This document shows positions 17,307 to 25,551 of a DNA stretch of 64,000 bases, one piece after another (position 1 is the first letter of the stretch; the number at the start of each line of letters is the position of its first letter). The notes under the pieces are model-generated. The model searched no databases, was not told the DNA's origin, and was given only the letters and a program-made list of their open reading frames with translations. The stretch is from OFTM10 sp964344055 (GTDB taxonomy: Bacteria > Actinomycetota > Acidimicrobiia > Acidimicrobiales > Aldehydirespiratoraceae). The stretch covers positions 12,791 to 76,790 of the forward strand of contig CAYFLT010000010.1 in NCBI GenBank assembly GCA_964344055.1, given 5' to 3'. The translations under genes and the position numbers were made by a program.

Positions 17307-17834
17307 TCACGCGCTACAGGCCTGGGCGGCCAGTTCGGCGTCCTGGTCACTCTCGGCCGGACGCTCCTTGTTCGAGATCTCCTCGTGCTTCACCCGCATG
17401 CGATCCGACGCGAAGTACCACCCGTCGTCGGCGATGCCCTCGAACCCGTCCACCGGTGGAGAGCCCTCCACCCAGGATCCGTCCAGCACCACCGGCACGC
17501 CCGGCAAGAAGAGCTCGGCGGGCTCACCGTGATGGACGATGTCGACCGGTACCCCGCCGAAGGACACACTGAACGCCACCACCTTGGTGTCGCCGTCGAA
17601 ACCGTCCACGATCGAGCAACCGATCGGTGCCCCCTGCAACGTGAAGCGGTCGTCGCCGAGCTCCTCACGGCGCTCCACGGCCTCGTCCGCGTCGTAGAAG
17701 AACAGCGATCCGCTCAAGAGGTTGAGGGCGAGAACCACCACCGCGACGAGCACGGCCAGACCGATCACCAGCGGAAGCCATCGGCGGCGACCAGCGCTGG
17801 TCGTTCTCGGCTGCTGAGGGGAGAGATCGGTCAC
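17307..17834 (-). CDS. ccmE: Cytochrome c maturation haem chaperone CcmE
   Basis: CcmE is a membrane-anchored OB-fold protein that binds haem covalently and delivers it to CcmF. The 175-residue protein has one anchor helix (about 18-41) and the OB core. The haem-attaching histidine is present as His150 in VKHEEIS, but the usual tyrosine four residues later (HxxxY) is Ser154. The GTG start at 17834 overlaps the ccmD stop as GTGA, which decides it over an upstream codon. Confidence 0.85.
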   Translation of the reverse strand: MTDLSPQQPRTTSAGRRRWLPLVIGLAVLVAVVVLALNLLSGSLFFYDADEAVERREELGDDRFTLQGAPIGCSIVDGFDGDTKVVAFSVSFGGVPVDIVHHGEPAELFLPGVPVVLDGSWVEGSPPVDGFEGIADDGWYFASDRMRVKHEEISNKERPAESDQDAELAAQACSA

Positions 17835-17983
17835 GCCGCATCCTCCGCGGTCATCCAACGCCGTCGGTGCGGCGCGACCCGCTCGGCCAGGCGACGGCCG
17901 CGGGCAATGAGACGGATGGCGTACACGGCGCCGCTGCCGAGAACGATCCCCCAGCCGGCGAGGAGATAGCCGAGATGGGTCAT
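17831..17983 (-). CDS. ccmD: Small haem exporter subunit CcmD
   Basis: This 50-residue single-helix membrane protein lies exactly between ccmC and ccmE. It starts MTHLGYLLAGWGIVLGSGA and continues with a basic tail (RLIARGRRLAERVAPHRRR). CcmD stabilises the CcmC-CcmE complex. The ATG overlaps the ccmC stop (ATGA) and the TGA overlaps the ccmE GTG (GTGA). Size, topology and position are those of ccmD; sequence conservation in this family is low. Confidence 0.88.
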   Translation of the reverse strand: MTHLGYLLAGWGIVLGSGAVYAIRLIARGRRLAERVAPHRRRWMTAEDAA

Positions 17984-18771
17984 GCGTCCACGTCCTCGCC
18001 GTTCACGGTGTCAGTGCCGGCGGCGACATGTGCGTCTGCCTCGGCCCTTCGGGCCACGATCGCCGCATCGAGATCCCCGACCCGTAGCTCGCGCTCGAGC
18101 CAGCCGATCCGGAATCGATGGATCATCGCCCAGACGAAGAAGAGCATCCAGACGACGATCCCCATCACGAGCGTGAAGAGGGTGAGGTCTTCGAGTTGGC
18201 CGTCGGTCAGCGACGACTGCTGATGCAGGGTGCGGTCGAACCACCATTCGACCGATCGATTCACGACGGGGATGTTGATCGCTCCGATCAGACCGACCAC
18301 CGCGGCGCGCGTCGAGGTGGCCTCGTCCCGGCCCACCGACCGGACCGAGAGATAGCCGACCATGATGAGGAACAGGATGAGGGTCGTGACGAGGCGAACG
18401 TCGCCCCAGTCCCAGTAGGTGTTCCACGTGGGCCGTCCCCAGATCGATCCCGTGACCAGGGTGAGGGCGCAGGCGATCACGCCGATCTCGGCGGCCGAGT
18501 GGGCAACGATGTCCCACCACACCGAGCGCTTCCACAACCACATCGCCGACCCGACCCCGGTGGTGGCGAACGCCACATAGGTGAGGCTCGCGGACGGCAC
18601 ATGGACGAAGATCATCCGGACTGCGTCTTGCTGGATGTCGTCCTCGGGCGCACCGAAGAAGCCGAGCAGGATCAACCCGATCACGCCGGCCGACACGGCC
18701 AGGCCGAGCCAGAAGGTGGTCCGCGATCCGGTCGACGCCGGCGCCACTGCGTCCTCGATCACTTGGGTCAT
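17980..18771 (-). CDS. ccmC: Haem exporter protein CcmC
   Basis: CcmC loads haem onto CcmE. The 263-residue protein has six predicted membrane helices, the WWD motif variant WGRPTWNTYWDWGDVRLV in an external loop, and the histidines FVHVPSA and VAHSAAEIG that flank it. A hydrophilic C-terminal extension follows the last helix. Its ATG overlaps the ccmB stop and its stop overlaps the ccmD start. Confidence 0.94.
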   Translation of the reverse strand: MTQVIEDAVAPASTGSRTTFWLGLAVSAGVIGLILLGFFGAPEDDIQQDAVRMIFVHVPSASLTYVAFATTGVGSAMWLWKRSVWWDIVAHSAAEIGVIACALTLVTGSIWGRPTWNTYWDWGDVRLVTTLILFLIMVGYLSVRSVGRDEATSTRAAVVGLIGAINIPVVNRSVEWWFDRTLHQQSSLTDGQLEDLTLFTLVMGIVVWMLFFVWAMIHRFRIGWLERELRVGDLDAAIVARRAEADAHVAAGTDTVNGEDVDA

Positions 18772-19452
18772 GTCTCCTCCAGCAGGACGCCGTACGCCAA
18801 TGCTCCCAGCACCATGTTGATCGCGCCGAAGCCGGCGAGCTGTCTTTTACCGGTGNNNNNNNNNNCAGGCCCAGCCGTCGACGGCAACGGTTCCGAGGGC
18901 GTCGTCGAACGCCCGAGTGGCACCGATCAGCACCGGGGCGAGGATCGGGAGCAGGAGGATCGGCAGGACCGTCTCTCGCGCCCGAACCCCGGCAACCAGT
19001 GCTCCGAGGAGACTACCTGCGCCCGAGATGCCAACGGTCGCGACGAGACACGTGCAGGTGAGCAACGGCCACGATTCGACCTCGGCGTCGTAGAGCACGA
19101 TCACGCCACCGACCATCACCACCTCGACCACGAGCAGCTGGACGGCGACCGCGATGGTCTTGCCAAGGTAGACCGCTGTCGGTTCGATCCCGGCGAGCAA
19201 CAACGCTCGACGGGCACCATCGGTGGTCTCGATGGCGGTCGATCGTTGGACCGCCATCGTGGCCACGAACATCACGGCAACCCAGAACAGGCCCGAGGTG
19301 GCGCTCGACAGGACGGTCGGCTTGGCGTCGAGGGCGAACCCGAAGAGGATCAGGACAAGGGCGGCGAACGGGATCACCTGGCTGGCCGTCACCCGGGATC
19401 GGAGCTCAATCCGCAGGTCCTTCGAGGCCACGAGGGCGACATCGCTCAACAT
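18768..19452 (-). CDS. ccmB: Haem exporter permease CcmB (interrupted by N gap)
   Basis: CcmB is the membrane subunit of the CcmAB ABC complex that releases holo-CcmE. The first 195 or so residues read as a six-helix CcmB protein (MLSDVALVASKDLRIELRSR). Ten N at 18856-18865 interrupt it. Beyond the gap the C-terminus continues in another frame (FGAINMVLGALAYGVLLEET) and its TGA overlaps the ccmC ATG. The frame change shows that the gap length is wrong, not that the gene is broken. Confidence 0.85.
18856..18865. other. Assembly gap (10 N) in ccmB
   Basis: With ten bases the ccmB frame is out by one. A gap whose true length is a multiple of three would restore it. Confidence 0.95.
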
Positions 19453-20183
19453 CAGCGGCCCTCGATCTCGCGAGGGTCGGCCGCGGGCCCGGGCCGGTCG
19501 GAGGTGATCGTTCCACCGGCGACAGTGAGGTGGCGGGTGGCGAGATCGACGGTGCGGTCGAGTTCGTGGGAGGCCAACATCACCGTGGCCCCGGCAGACG
19601 CGGCATCGGTCACCAGCTGATCGACGAGGTCACGTCCGTTCTGAGCGAGTCCGGCGTGCGGCTCATCCAGCAGCCAGAGCTGGGGTCGCCGGACCACCAC
19701 GGCCGCGAGCGCCACCCGGCGACGCTGGCCGGCCGACAGACGGCCGACTGCGACGTCATGGAGGCGGGTGGCGATACCCAGCCGATCCATGGCCGGAACC
19801 ACCCCGTCCGGGTCGACCCTGGAAGCGGATGCCCAGAAGCGGAGGTTCTCCCGGACGGACAAGTCGTCGTAGAGGGCGGTGTCGTGGCCCAGGAGGCCGA
19901 CCGAGCGCCGAACTGCAGCCCGCTCTGAGCCCAGATCGTGCCCCAGCACTTCGGCGTCGCCCGACTCGAGCCGTAGCAGGCCGGCGCAGAGCCGAAGCAG
20001 GGTCGATTTGCCGGCTCCGTTGGGGCCCTGGATCAACACCACCTCGCGCGGGCCGACCTCGAGGTCGACGCCCGCGAGGGCGGGGAACTGCCCCAACAGG
20101 GCCACGACGCCGCTCAGCCGGACGATGGACGCGATCCGAACGCTACCGGCGCGACCCGGTTGGGCCGTCACCCCGCCTACCAT
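19452..20183 (-). CDS. ccmA: Haem exporter ATP-binding protein CcmA
   Basis: CcmA is the ATPase of the CcmABCD complex and the first gene of this operon. The 243-residue protein has Walker A GPNGAGKST, the signature LSAGQRRRV, Walker B LWLLDEP and the switch histidine in ASHELD. The ATG at 20183 was chosen because the frame open further upstream overlaps the sortase gene. The ribosome site is weak. The stop shares a base with the ccmB start (TGATG). Confidence 0.92.
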   Translation of the reverse strand: MVGGVTAQPGRAGSVRIASIVRLSGVVALLGQFPALAGVDLEVGPREVVLIQGPNGAGKSTLLRLCAGLLRLESGDAEVLGHDLGSERAAVRRSVGLLGHDTALYDDLSVRENLRFWASASRVDPDGVVPAMDRLGIATRLHDVAVGRLSAGQRRRVALAAVVVRRPQLWLLDEPHAGLAQNGRDLVDQLVTDAASAGATVMLASHELDRTVDLATRHLTVAGGTITSDRPGPAADPREIEGR

Positions 20184-20221
20184 CCGCTCACGTCGTTCTC
20201 CCCCCGACCGATGGACCCCAC

Positions 20222-21501
20222 ATGCTGGATCTGGAATCACCGCCCCCGACCCCGCGCGTCGCTGTCGTACTCGGCGCGCTCGGTCGGGCGATGATCATCA
20301 CGGGAATCGTCGTCCTCCTCTTCGTCACGTTCCAGCCCTGGGGCACCGACATCCAGGAAGCGCGGGCCCAGAACGGCCTGCGCAACGACTTCGACAGTCG
20401 CCTCGACGAAGCCGCCGAGATTCTCGAGTCGATCCTCACCGAGGATCCCAGGGTCGAGCCGGGCGACGGCACGCCATCGCCAACCACCACGTCGACCACA
20501 TCGACGACCACAACGGCCGCAGCCGGCGGGAGCGACGACGGCGTCACCCCGCTCCCAACCCCCACCAGCACTCTCCCAGGCGGCCACGACCCCGAGGTCC
20601 TCGCCCTCTTCTTCCCCGACGACGGCGATGCACTGGCCCGGATCGAGATCCCGACGATCGATGTCGACAAGGTCGTGGTGAAGGGAGTGGCGGTCGCCGA
20701 CCTCCGAAAGGGCCCGGGCCACTACAACGGCAGCGCCCTGCCGGGGACGGCGGGCAATGCCGCGATCGCCGGCCACCGCACGACCTACGGGTCGCCGTTC
20801 AACCGGATCGACGAGCTGGTGCCCGGTGACGAGGTCGTTGTCACCAGCATCCAGGGTGAGTTCCGGTATCGAGTGNNNNNNNNNNCCCCACCGAGGCGTA
20901 CGACGGAGAACTCGAACTGGTCGAAGGGATCGGCGACGGCCACATCATCGTCGACCCCGGAGCGGCCTGGGTTCTCGCCGATTTCGGCGACGATCGTCTC
21001 ACCCTCACCGCGTGCCACCCCAAGTTGTCGTCACGGCAGCGGATCATCGTGGCTGCGGAACTGGTGGACGACACCGTCGAGATGCCGGCCTGGCTCATCG
21101 AGGCGAACCTCGCCTTCGAGGCGACCGAACAGGGCACTCCCGCCTTGGCGGACGAGCCGGTCGTCGAGGATGCAGCACCTGTGTCCGACTCTGATGAATC
21201 CCCGGCCGAGGACCCCGACACGACGGACGCGGAGACCGCCGACGAGGGGGATACTCCCGACGACGCCGTGCCCGCCACCGACCTCGACGAGGGGCTCAAC
21301 GGCGAGCGGGGAGCGATTCCCGGCGCGGCCGCCTGGATGGTCGCGGCGGTCGCGTTCTGGTACGGCGGCGGATGGGCGGGACGGCGCTGGCTCGACGGCC
21401 GCTGGCCCCGGATCGGTGCGCGTGCGGCCGGGTTCATCCCCGCCTTCGTCTGCATTTGGTTCTCGTTCGAGATGATCGACCGGGCGCTTCCCGCCGGCTG
21501 A
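20222..21501 (+). CDS. Class E sortase (interrupted by N gap)
   Basis: Sortases join secreted proteins to the cell wall; class E enzymes of actinobacteria favour LAXTG-like signals. The N-terminal part has a membrane anchor (about 22-40), a Ser/Thr/Pro-rich linker (about 90-120) and the catalytic histidine in AGHRTTYG. Beyond ten N the protein continues in a different frame with the catalytic cysteine in LTLTACHP and the arginine in SSRQR. It then has an acidic linker and two C-terminal membrane helices. The frame change indicates a wrong gap length. No sorting-signal substrate is visible nearby. Confidence 0.85.
20876..20885. other. Assembly gap (10 N) in the sortase gene
   Basis: A true gap length of 3n+2 would join the two parts of the sortase in one frame; the ten bases shown do not. 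Confidence 0.95.
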
Positions 21502-21536
21502 ACCGGGGCTGCAGCCGCGGGCTGTCAGGCGGGATC

Positions 21537-21542
21537 TAGCCT
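21537..21542 (+). promoter_or_regulatory. -10 element TAGCCT, probably leaderless
   Basis: TAGCCT ends 9 nt before the GTG start at 21552, with no ribosome site. Confidence 0.4.
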
Positions 21543-21551
21543 GGATCACCC

Positions 21552-22265
21552 GTGAGACCGCCTCGCTTCGATTCCTCGCCCCCGCAGCCGCGCCGGTCGC
21601 TGATGATCGTGTTCGTCGCGCTGACGATCACTGCGGCAGCGTGTGGCGCCGACGACGAGCCCGACGGTCCGCTCACCGATCCGGCGGCCGCCGCCGACCG
21701 AGCCCTCAACGAGCAGGCACTGCTGCCGGTGGACAACGGTCCCGGCGACAACGCCGAAGACGAGGACGAACCCGATGGCGACACCGGTGATCCGGTGCCG
21801 CTCGCCGGAGAGCTCACCCTCGAGGAGCTCCTCGCCCTCGACGATCCGATCGATCCGAACGAGCTACCGGGCACTGTCGTCAACCAGTACGCGCTGACGA
21901 TCGACCAGTGCTTCGACCGGATCGAGGACCGAGTGTCCGGCCGGGTGAGAATCGTCACCACCCTGTTGCCGTGCAGCGAGCCCCACCAGGCGCAGATCTT
22001 CGGCACCCGGGAGTATCCCGCGCCGGAGGCATCGCTCTACCCGGGCGACGACATCATGGAGGACTACGCCCTCCAGGCCTGCTACCTGCTGTTCGAGGCG
22101 TGGGTCGGTTCGCCCTACGAGACGAGCGAACTCGACATCGGTGTCCTCACCCCCGATCGTGCGATCTTCGAGGACGAGTTCGCGCCCTACCGCGGAATCC
22201 ACTGCTGGGTCCATCGAGTCGACCGCGAACCGATGATCGGCAGCGCCCGGGGTTCGGCGTTCTGA
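21552..22265 (+). CDS. Septum-formation-family lipoprotein
   Basis: This 237-residue protein has a signal peptide with lipobox TAAAC (ITAAACGADD), an acidic linker (about 45-90), and a C-terminal domain like the actinobacterial Septum_form family. The domain shows IDQCFDRI, then LLPCSEPHQAQIFG and a later cysteine pair (QACYLLF, IHCWVHR), which probably form disulfides outside the cell. Proteins of this type are linked to septation in some actinobacteria, but the exact role is not established. It follows the sortase gene by 50 nt. Confidence 0.78.
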   Translation: MRPPRFDSSPPQPRRSLMIVFVALTITAAACGADDEPDGPLTDPAAAADRALNEQALLPVDNGPGDNAEDEDEPDGDTGDPVPLAGELTLEELLALDDPIDPNELPGTVVNQYALTIDQCFDRIEDRVSGRVRIVTTLLPCSEPHQAQIFGTREYPAPEASLYPGDDIMEDYALQACYLLFEAWVGSPYETSELDIGVLTPDRAIFEDEFAPYRGIHCWVHRVDREPMIGSARGSAF

Positions 22266-22346
22266 CCTCACACCATCACCCGATGAGCCGGGTTGGCGGC
22301 TATTCTTGACGGCCGGTCGGCGGGCACGACCTGGGAGGACCCTCCT

Positions 22347-23084
22347 GTGGCCTTCACGCCCATCCTTGCCGCCGTCCTGATCGGCCTCGTCGCCGGCCGC
22401 ATCCGCCGAGGGCGGATGAGTTCGTTGGTGCTCACCCGGATCAACGTCCGCATCCTCTTCGTCATCGCGTTCGTCTGCGGCCTCGCCGTCGACCTCGTCG
22501 ACGTTCCCCGTCCCGGAGTGTGGGCCGTGGTGGGACTCGCTGCCGGGCTGGCATTCGCGGTTCGCAACATCCATCTGGTCGGCATGGTGGTGATCGCCGT
22601 CGGGGTGACCGCCAACCTGCTGCCGGTGGCGATCAACGGCGCCACTCCGGTGCGGGCCGACGCCTTGGTGGAGGCCGGCATGGTGGACGCAGCCGATCTC
22701 GATCGGGTGAACCTCCAGGGCGCACGAATGATCGCCGACGACGACACCCCACTCGACTGGATGGGCGACACCATCCCCGTTGCCGCCGCGAGTCAGGTCG
22801 TGTCGTTCGGCGATCTGGTCATCCTGATCGGGTTGGCCAGCGTGATCTCCAACCTGATGTTGCAGCGCCGACCGCGTCGGGTTCCGAAGAGCGCCCTGCC
22901 GTCACTGGAGACCTTCGGCTGGCACGAGTCCCCGGTCGGCGAGGGCTCCATCATCGAACTGGCCGCCGACCTCCGGCCCGTCGATCCGAATCTCGAGTGG
23001 AGCCACCCCGACGCTGAGCGCGACGCACCACGTCAGCTCGTGGGGGTCGGATCCATGAGCAGCATCAACCCCGTCCAGGACTGA
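22347..23084 (+). CDS. DUF5317 family membrane protein
   Basis: The 245-residue product has about four to five membrane helices in its first 110 residues and another near 165-185. It contains NLLPVAINGATPVRADAL, the typical DUF5317 feature; the function of the family is unknown. The GTG at 22347 was chosen because GGGAGG lies about 8 nt upstream. The C-terminal 50 residues are hydrophilic. Its last 52 bases overlap the 3' end of the convergent GH63-like gene, both in coding frame. Confidence 0.8.
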   Translation: MAFTPILAAVLIGLVAGRIRRGRMSSLVLTRINVRILFVIAFVCGLAVDLVDVPRPGVWAVVGLAAGLAFAVRNIHLVGMVVIAVGVTANLLPVAINGATPVRADALVEAGMVDAADLDRVNLQGARMIADDDTPLDWMGDTIPVAAASQVVSFGDLVILIGLASVISNLMLQRRPRRVPKSALPSLETFGWHESPVGEGSIIELAADLRPVDPNLEWSHPDAERDAPRQLVGVGSMSSINPVQD

Positions 23085-24238
23085 GGAATCGCCCCTCGCC
23101 CCTCCCCCGTGTCCGGATTCCAGTACTCGGCGAGCCCCGACCGCTGCGCGCCGATGATGGTGCGCCGGGCCAGCGAGGCCGCCGCTCGACCCTCGGCGAC
23201 ATCTCCTGAGTCGAGCGCCGACCACAACAGATAGGCGAGCTGGGGCCACACCGGGCCCCGCCAGTACGTGTCGGCGTCGTAGCAGGATTCGCCACGATGC
23301 ACCCCCCTCGGCCCATGCTCCGAACCGAACTGATCGTGGTCCTCCAACTGACGGACCACCGCCCGGCGCGCGTCGGGGTCGGTCGTGGTCAAGAGTCCGA
23401 GAAGGCCGTCGGCGGTGCGGATCCGCCCGGAGCCCTCGGTCGCCGGCCCGGCGTCGACCCAGGTTCCTCGCTCCGGGTTCCAGCGTCGATCGAGTGCCTC
23501 GGCCACTTCGTCGGCCATGGATCGAAGCCCGATCGCGGCACCCACGCCGACCAGCTCTCGGGTGTTCCAGGCGACCAGGGCATTGAAGCCCGCCGGGGCG
23601 GCAGTGAAGGCCGGATTGTCGAGCGGCTCACCGGCCGGGCCGGTGACGATCGTCGCGAGAAGGTCGACCTTGTGGGGCCGCCAACGCTCGAGGGCATAGC
23701 CACCGGGGCAATAGTCGTCCCAGCGGGGGGAATCATCGCAGCCGGTCTCCCAAGGATTGACCACCCTGAGCAACCCATCCTCGTCACGGGCTCGTCGCTG
23801 TAGCAGGAACGCCAATCCTGCCTCCGCGCGGGCGACGAGTTCCTCCGGCACCTCGACGCCACGACGGAGAAGCGTGGCCACCGCGTGGCCGTACATGGGC
23901 GGCTGGGTGATCGACGACGCCCCGCGGCGGCCCCAGAGCTCGACGGGGCGGATCGGGTCGAGCTGATACCCCATGTGCGGAACGAACCCGGAGTCGTCCT
24001 GGAGCCGGAGAGCGGACTGGAGTTTTACGAGTTCTCGATCGGTTTCGCCCAGCTCCAGCCAGACGAGGGCGTGGAAGCAGCTGTCCCAGAGCCACTGCCA
24101 GGGATACACCCGGGTGTTGGGAGCGGTGTAGCCGGCATCGACCCATGCCGACTCGAGCACTCGCCGCACGGCTTCGCGGTCCGACGCCGAGACGAGGTGG
24201 GTGGCACCGGACCCGTCTTGCGGCATCGTGTCGTTCAT
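23033..24238 (-). CDS. GH63-like glycoside hydrolase (mannosyl/glucosylglycerate hydrolase-like)
   Basis: This 401-residue protein is an (alpha/alpha)6-barrel hydrolase related to GH63 and to mannosylglycerate/glucosylglycerate hydrolases. It has YPWQWLWDSCFHALVWLELG near the N-terminus, NPWETGCDDSPRWD in the middle and YWRGPVWPQLAYLLW towards the end, all characteristic of the group. It has no signal peptide, so its substrate is probably intracellular, such as a glycosylglycerate compatible solute. Its ATG at 24238 overlaps the start codon of the divergent glycosyltransferase. A downstream ATG (24226) is a possible alternative start. Confidence 0.83.
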   Translation of the reverse strand: MNDTMPQDGSGATHLVSASDREAVRRVLESAWVDAGYTAPNTRVYPWQWLWDSCFHALVWLELGETDRELVKLQSALRLQDDSGFVPHMGYQLDPIRPVELWGRRGASSITQPPMYGHAVATLLRRGVEVPEELVARAEAGLAFLLQRRARDEDGLLRVVNPWETGCDDSPRWDDYCPGGYALERWRPHKVDLLATIVTGPAGEPLDNPAFTAAPAGFNALVAWNTRELVGVGAAIGLRSMADEVAEALDRRWNPERGTWVDAGPATEGSGRIRTADGLLGLLTTTDPDARRAVVRQLEDHDQFGSEHGPRGVHRGESCYDADTYWRGPVWPQLAYLLWSALDSGDVAEGRAAASLARRTIIGAQRSGLAEYWNPDTGEGRGAIPQSWTGLMLLMDPTPTS

Positions 24239-25268
24239 GCCCGTGTGCGCCTTCGTCTCGTTTCGCCTCGGCCTCGCCGATGGCGTGTCGGTCGTGGCCC
24301 GCCATTGGCAGCGGGCGTTCGAACAGCTCGGATTCGACACCATCACCGTCGCCGGAGACGGGCCGGTCGACCGGACCGTATCGGGCCTCGAGATTCGCGC
24401 CACCGATGCCCCGGAGCCCGGACGGCTCGCCGCCGCGCTCGGGGATGCGGACCTGGTGGTGGTCGAGAACCTCTGCACCATCCCGCTCAACCCGGCGGCG
24501 GCCGCGATCACGGCCGAGGTGCTCGCGGGCCGCCCGGCCATCCTCCATCACCACGATCCGCCTTGGCAGCGGGACCATTTCGCCCACATCACGGATCTGC
24601 CGCCCGACGATCCGACGTGGCGCCACGTCACCATCAACCGCCTGACCGCCACCCAGATGGCCGCACGGGGAATCGATGCTCAGTGCATCTACAACGGCTT
24701 TCCCACCGATACGGGGCCCGGCGACCGCGCCGGCGTCCGCGCCACACTCGGCGTCGCCGACGACGATCTCCTGCTCGCACACCCCGTCCGAGCCATCCCG
24801 CGCAAGGACGTCCCCACGGCGGTGCGCATCGCCGAGGAGCTCGGTGGCACCTACTGGCTGTGGGGACCGGCCGAAGACGGCTACGACGACGAACTCGAGG
24901 AGATCCTCGCCGCGGCCCGGTGCCCGGTCCGGCGCGGCACCGCCGGAGAACCCGCCGTCGACCTGTATCGGGCGGCGGACGCCGTCCTCTTCCCCTCCAC
25001 CTGGGAGGGGTTCGGGAACCCTCCGGTGGAGGCGGCCATCCACCGACGACCGGCGGCCGTGGGCCCCTACCCGGTGAAGGCCGAGATCGTGGAACTCGGG
25101 ATGCGCTGGTTCGACACCAGCGACCTCGCCGGATTGCGGCGTCATCTGGCTGCGCCCGACACCGCGCTCCTGGAGCACAACCGGGCGATCGCGGTCCGTC
25201 ACTTCTCCCTCGACGCCATGCGCGACGCGATCCGCGCGTTACTCGACGACGCCGGATGGCTAGCGTGA
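24237..25268 (+). CDS. GT4-like glycosyltransferase
   Basis: This 343-residue protein has the two-domain layout of GT-B enzymes. The N-terminal RLGLADGVSVVARHWQRAF is typical of GT4 members, HPVRAIPRKDVPTAV marks the nucleotide-sugar domain, and FPSTWEGFGNPPVEA carries the E-x7-E-type donor motif. It diverges from the GH63-like hydrolase and may make or extend a glycoside that the hydrolase degrades; this is inference. The gene is followed within 4 nt by a small membrane protein gene. No ribosome site is visible before the ATG. Confidence 0.83.
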   Translation: MPVCAFVSFRLGLADGVSVVARHWQRAFEQLGFDTITVAGDGPVDRTVSGLEIRATDAPEPGRLAAALGDADLVVVENLCTIPLNPAAAAITAEVLAGRPAILHHHDPPWQRDHFAHITDLPPDDPTWRHVTINRLTATQMAARGIDAQCIYNGFPTDTGPGDRAGVRATLGVADDDLLLAHPVRAIPRKDVPTAVRIAEELGGTYWLWGPAEDGYDDELEEILAAARCPVRRGTAGEPAVDLYRAADAVLFPSTWEGFGNPPVEAAIHRRPAAVGPYPVKAEIVELGMRWFDTSDLAGLRRHLAAPDTALLEHNRAIAVRHFSLDAMRDAIRALLDDAGWLA

Positions 25269-25272
25269 GGCC

Positions 25273-25551
25273 ATGAACGGGCACGCGGCCGCTGACGATC
25301 CGGTACTCGTGCGCCGAGCGCGCGCCGCCCGCTTCGCCGATCTCGGCCAGCGGACCGGCTACCTGCTCTTCGGGCTGGCGATCGCCGTCTTCCTCTTCGG
25401 ACTGATCACCGGCTTCACCGACACCGCGGCCCGGATCATCATCGGTGCGATCATCGCAGGGTCCGTGGTGCTCGCTCCCGCGATCATCACCGGCTACGCG
25501 GTGAAAGCAGCGGTTCGCGACGACCTCGCGCACGGCCGCCGAGTGAACTGA
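25273..25551 (+). CDS. Small two-helix membrane protein
   Basis: A 92-residue protein with two predicted membrane helices (about 29-48 and 54-75) and short charged ends. It matches no family I recognise. It starts 4 nt after the glycosyltransferase and its stop shares a base with the TetR-gene start (TGATG), so it belongs to that operon. Confidence 0.7.
   Translation: MNGHAAADDPVLVRRARAARFADLGQRTGYLLFGLAIAVFLFGLITGFTDTAARIIIGAIIAGSVVLAPAIITGYAVKAAVRDDLAHGRRVN

Noticed and set aside
15650..17572. A 640-codon open frame antisense to ccmF
   Set aside because: The low-complexity Arg/His/Glu-rich translation mirrors the hydrophobic codons of ccmF on the other strand.
18118..19620. A 500-codon open frame antisense to ccmC and ccmB, crossing a gap
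   Set aside because: It is a shadow of two clear membrane protein genes and runs through N bases.
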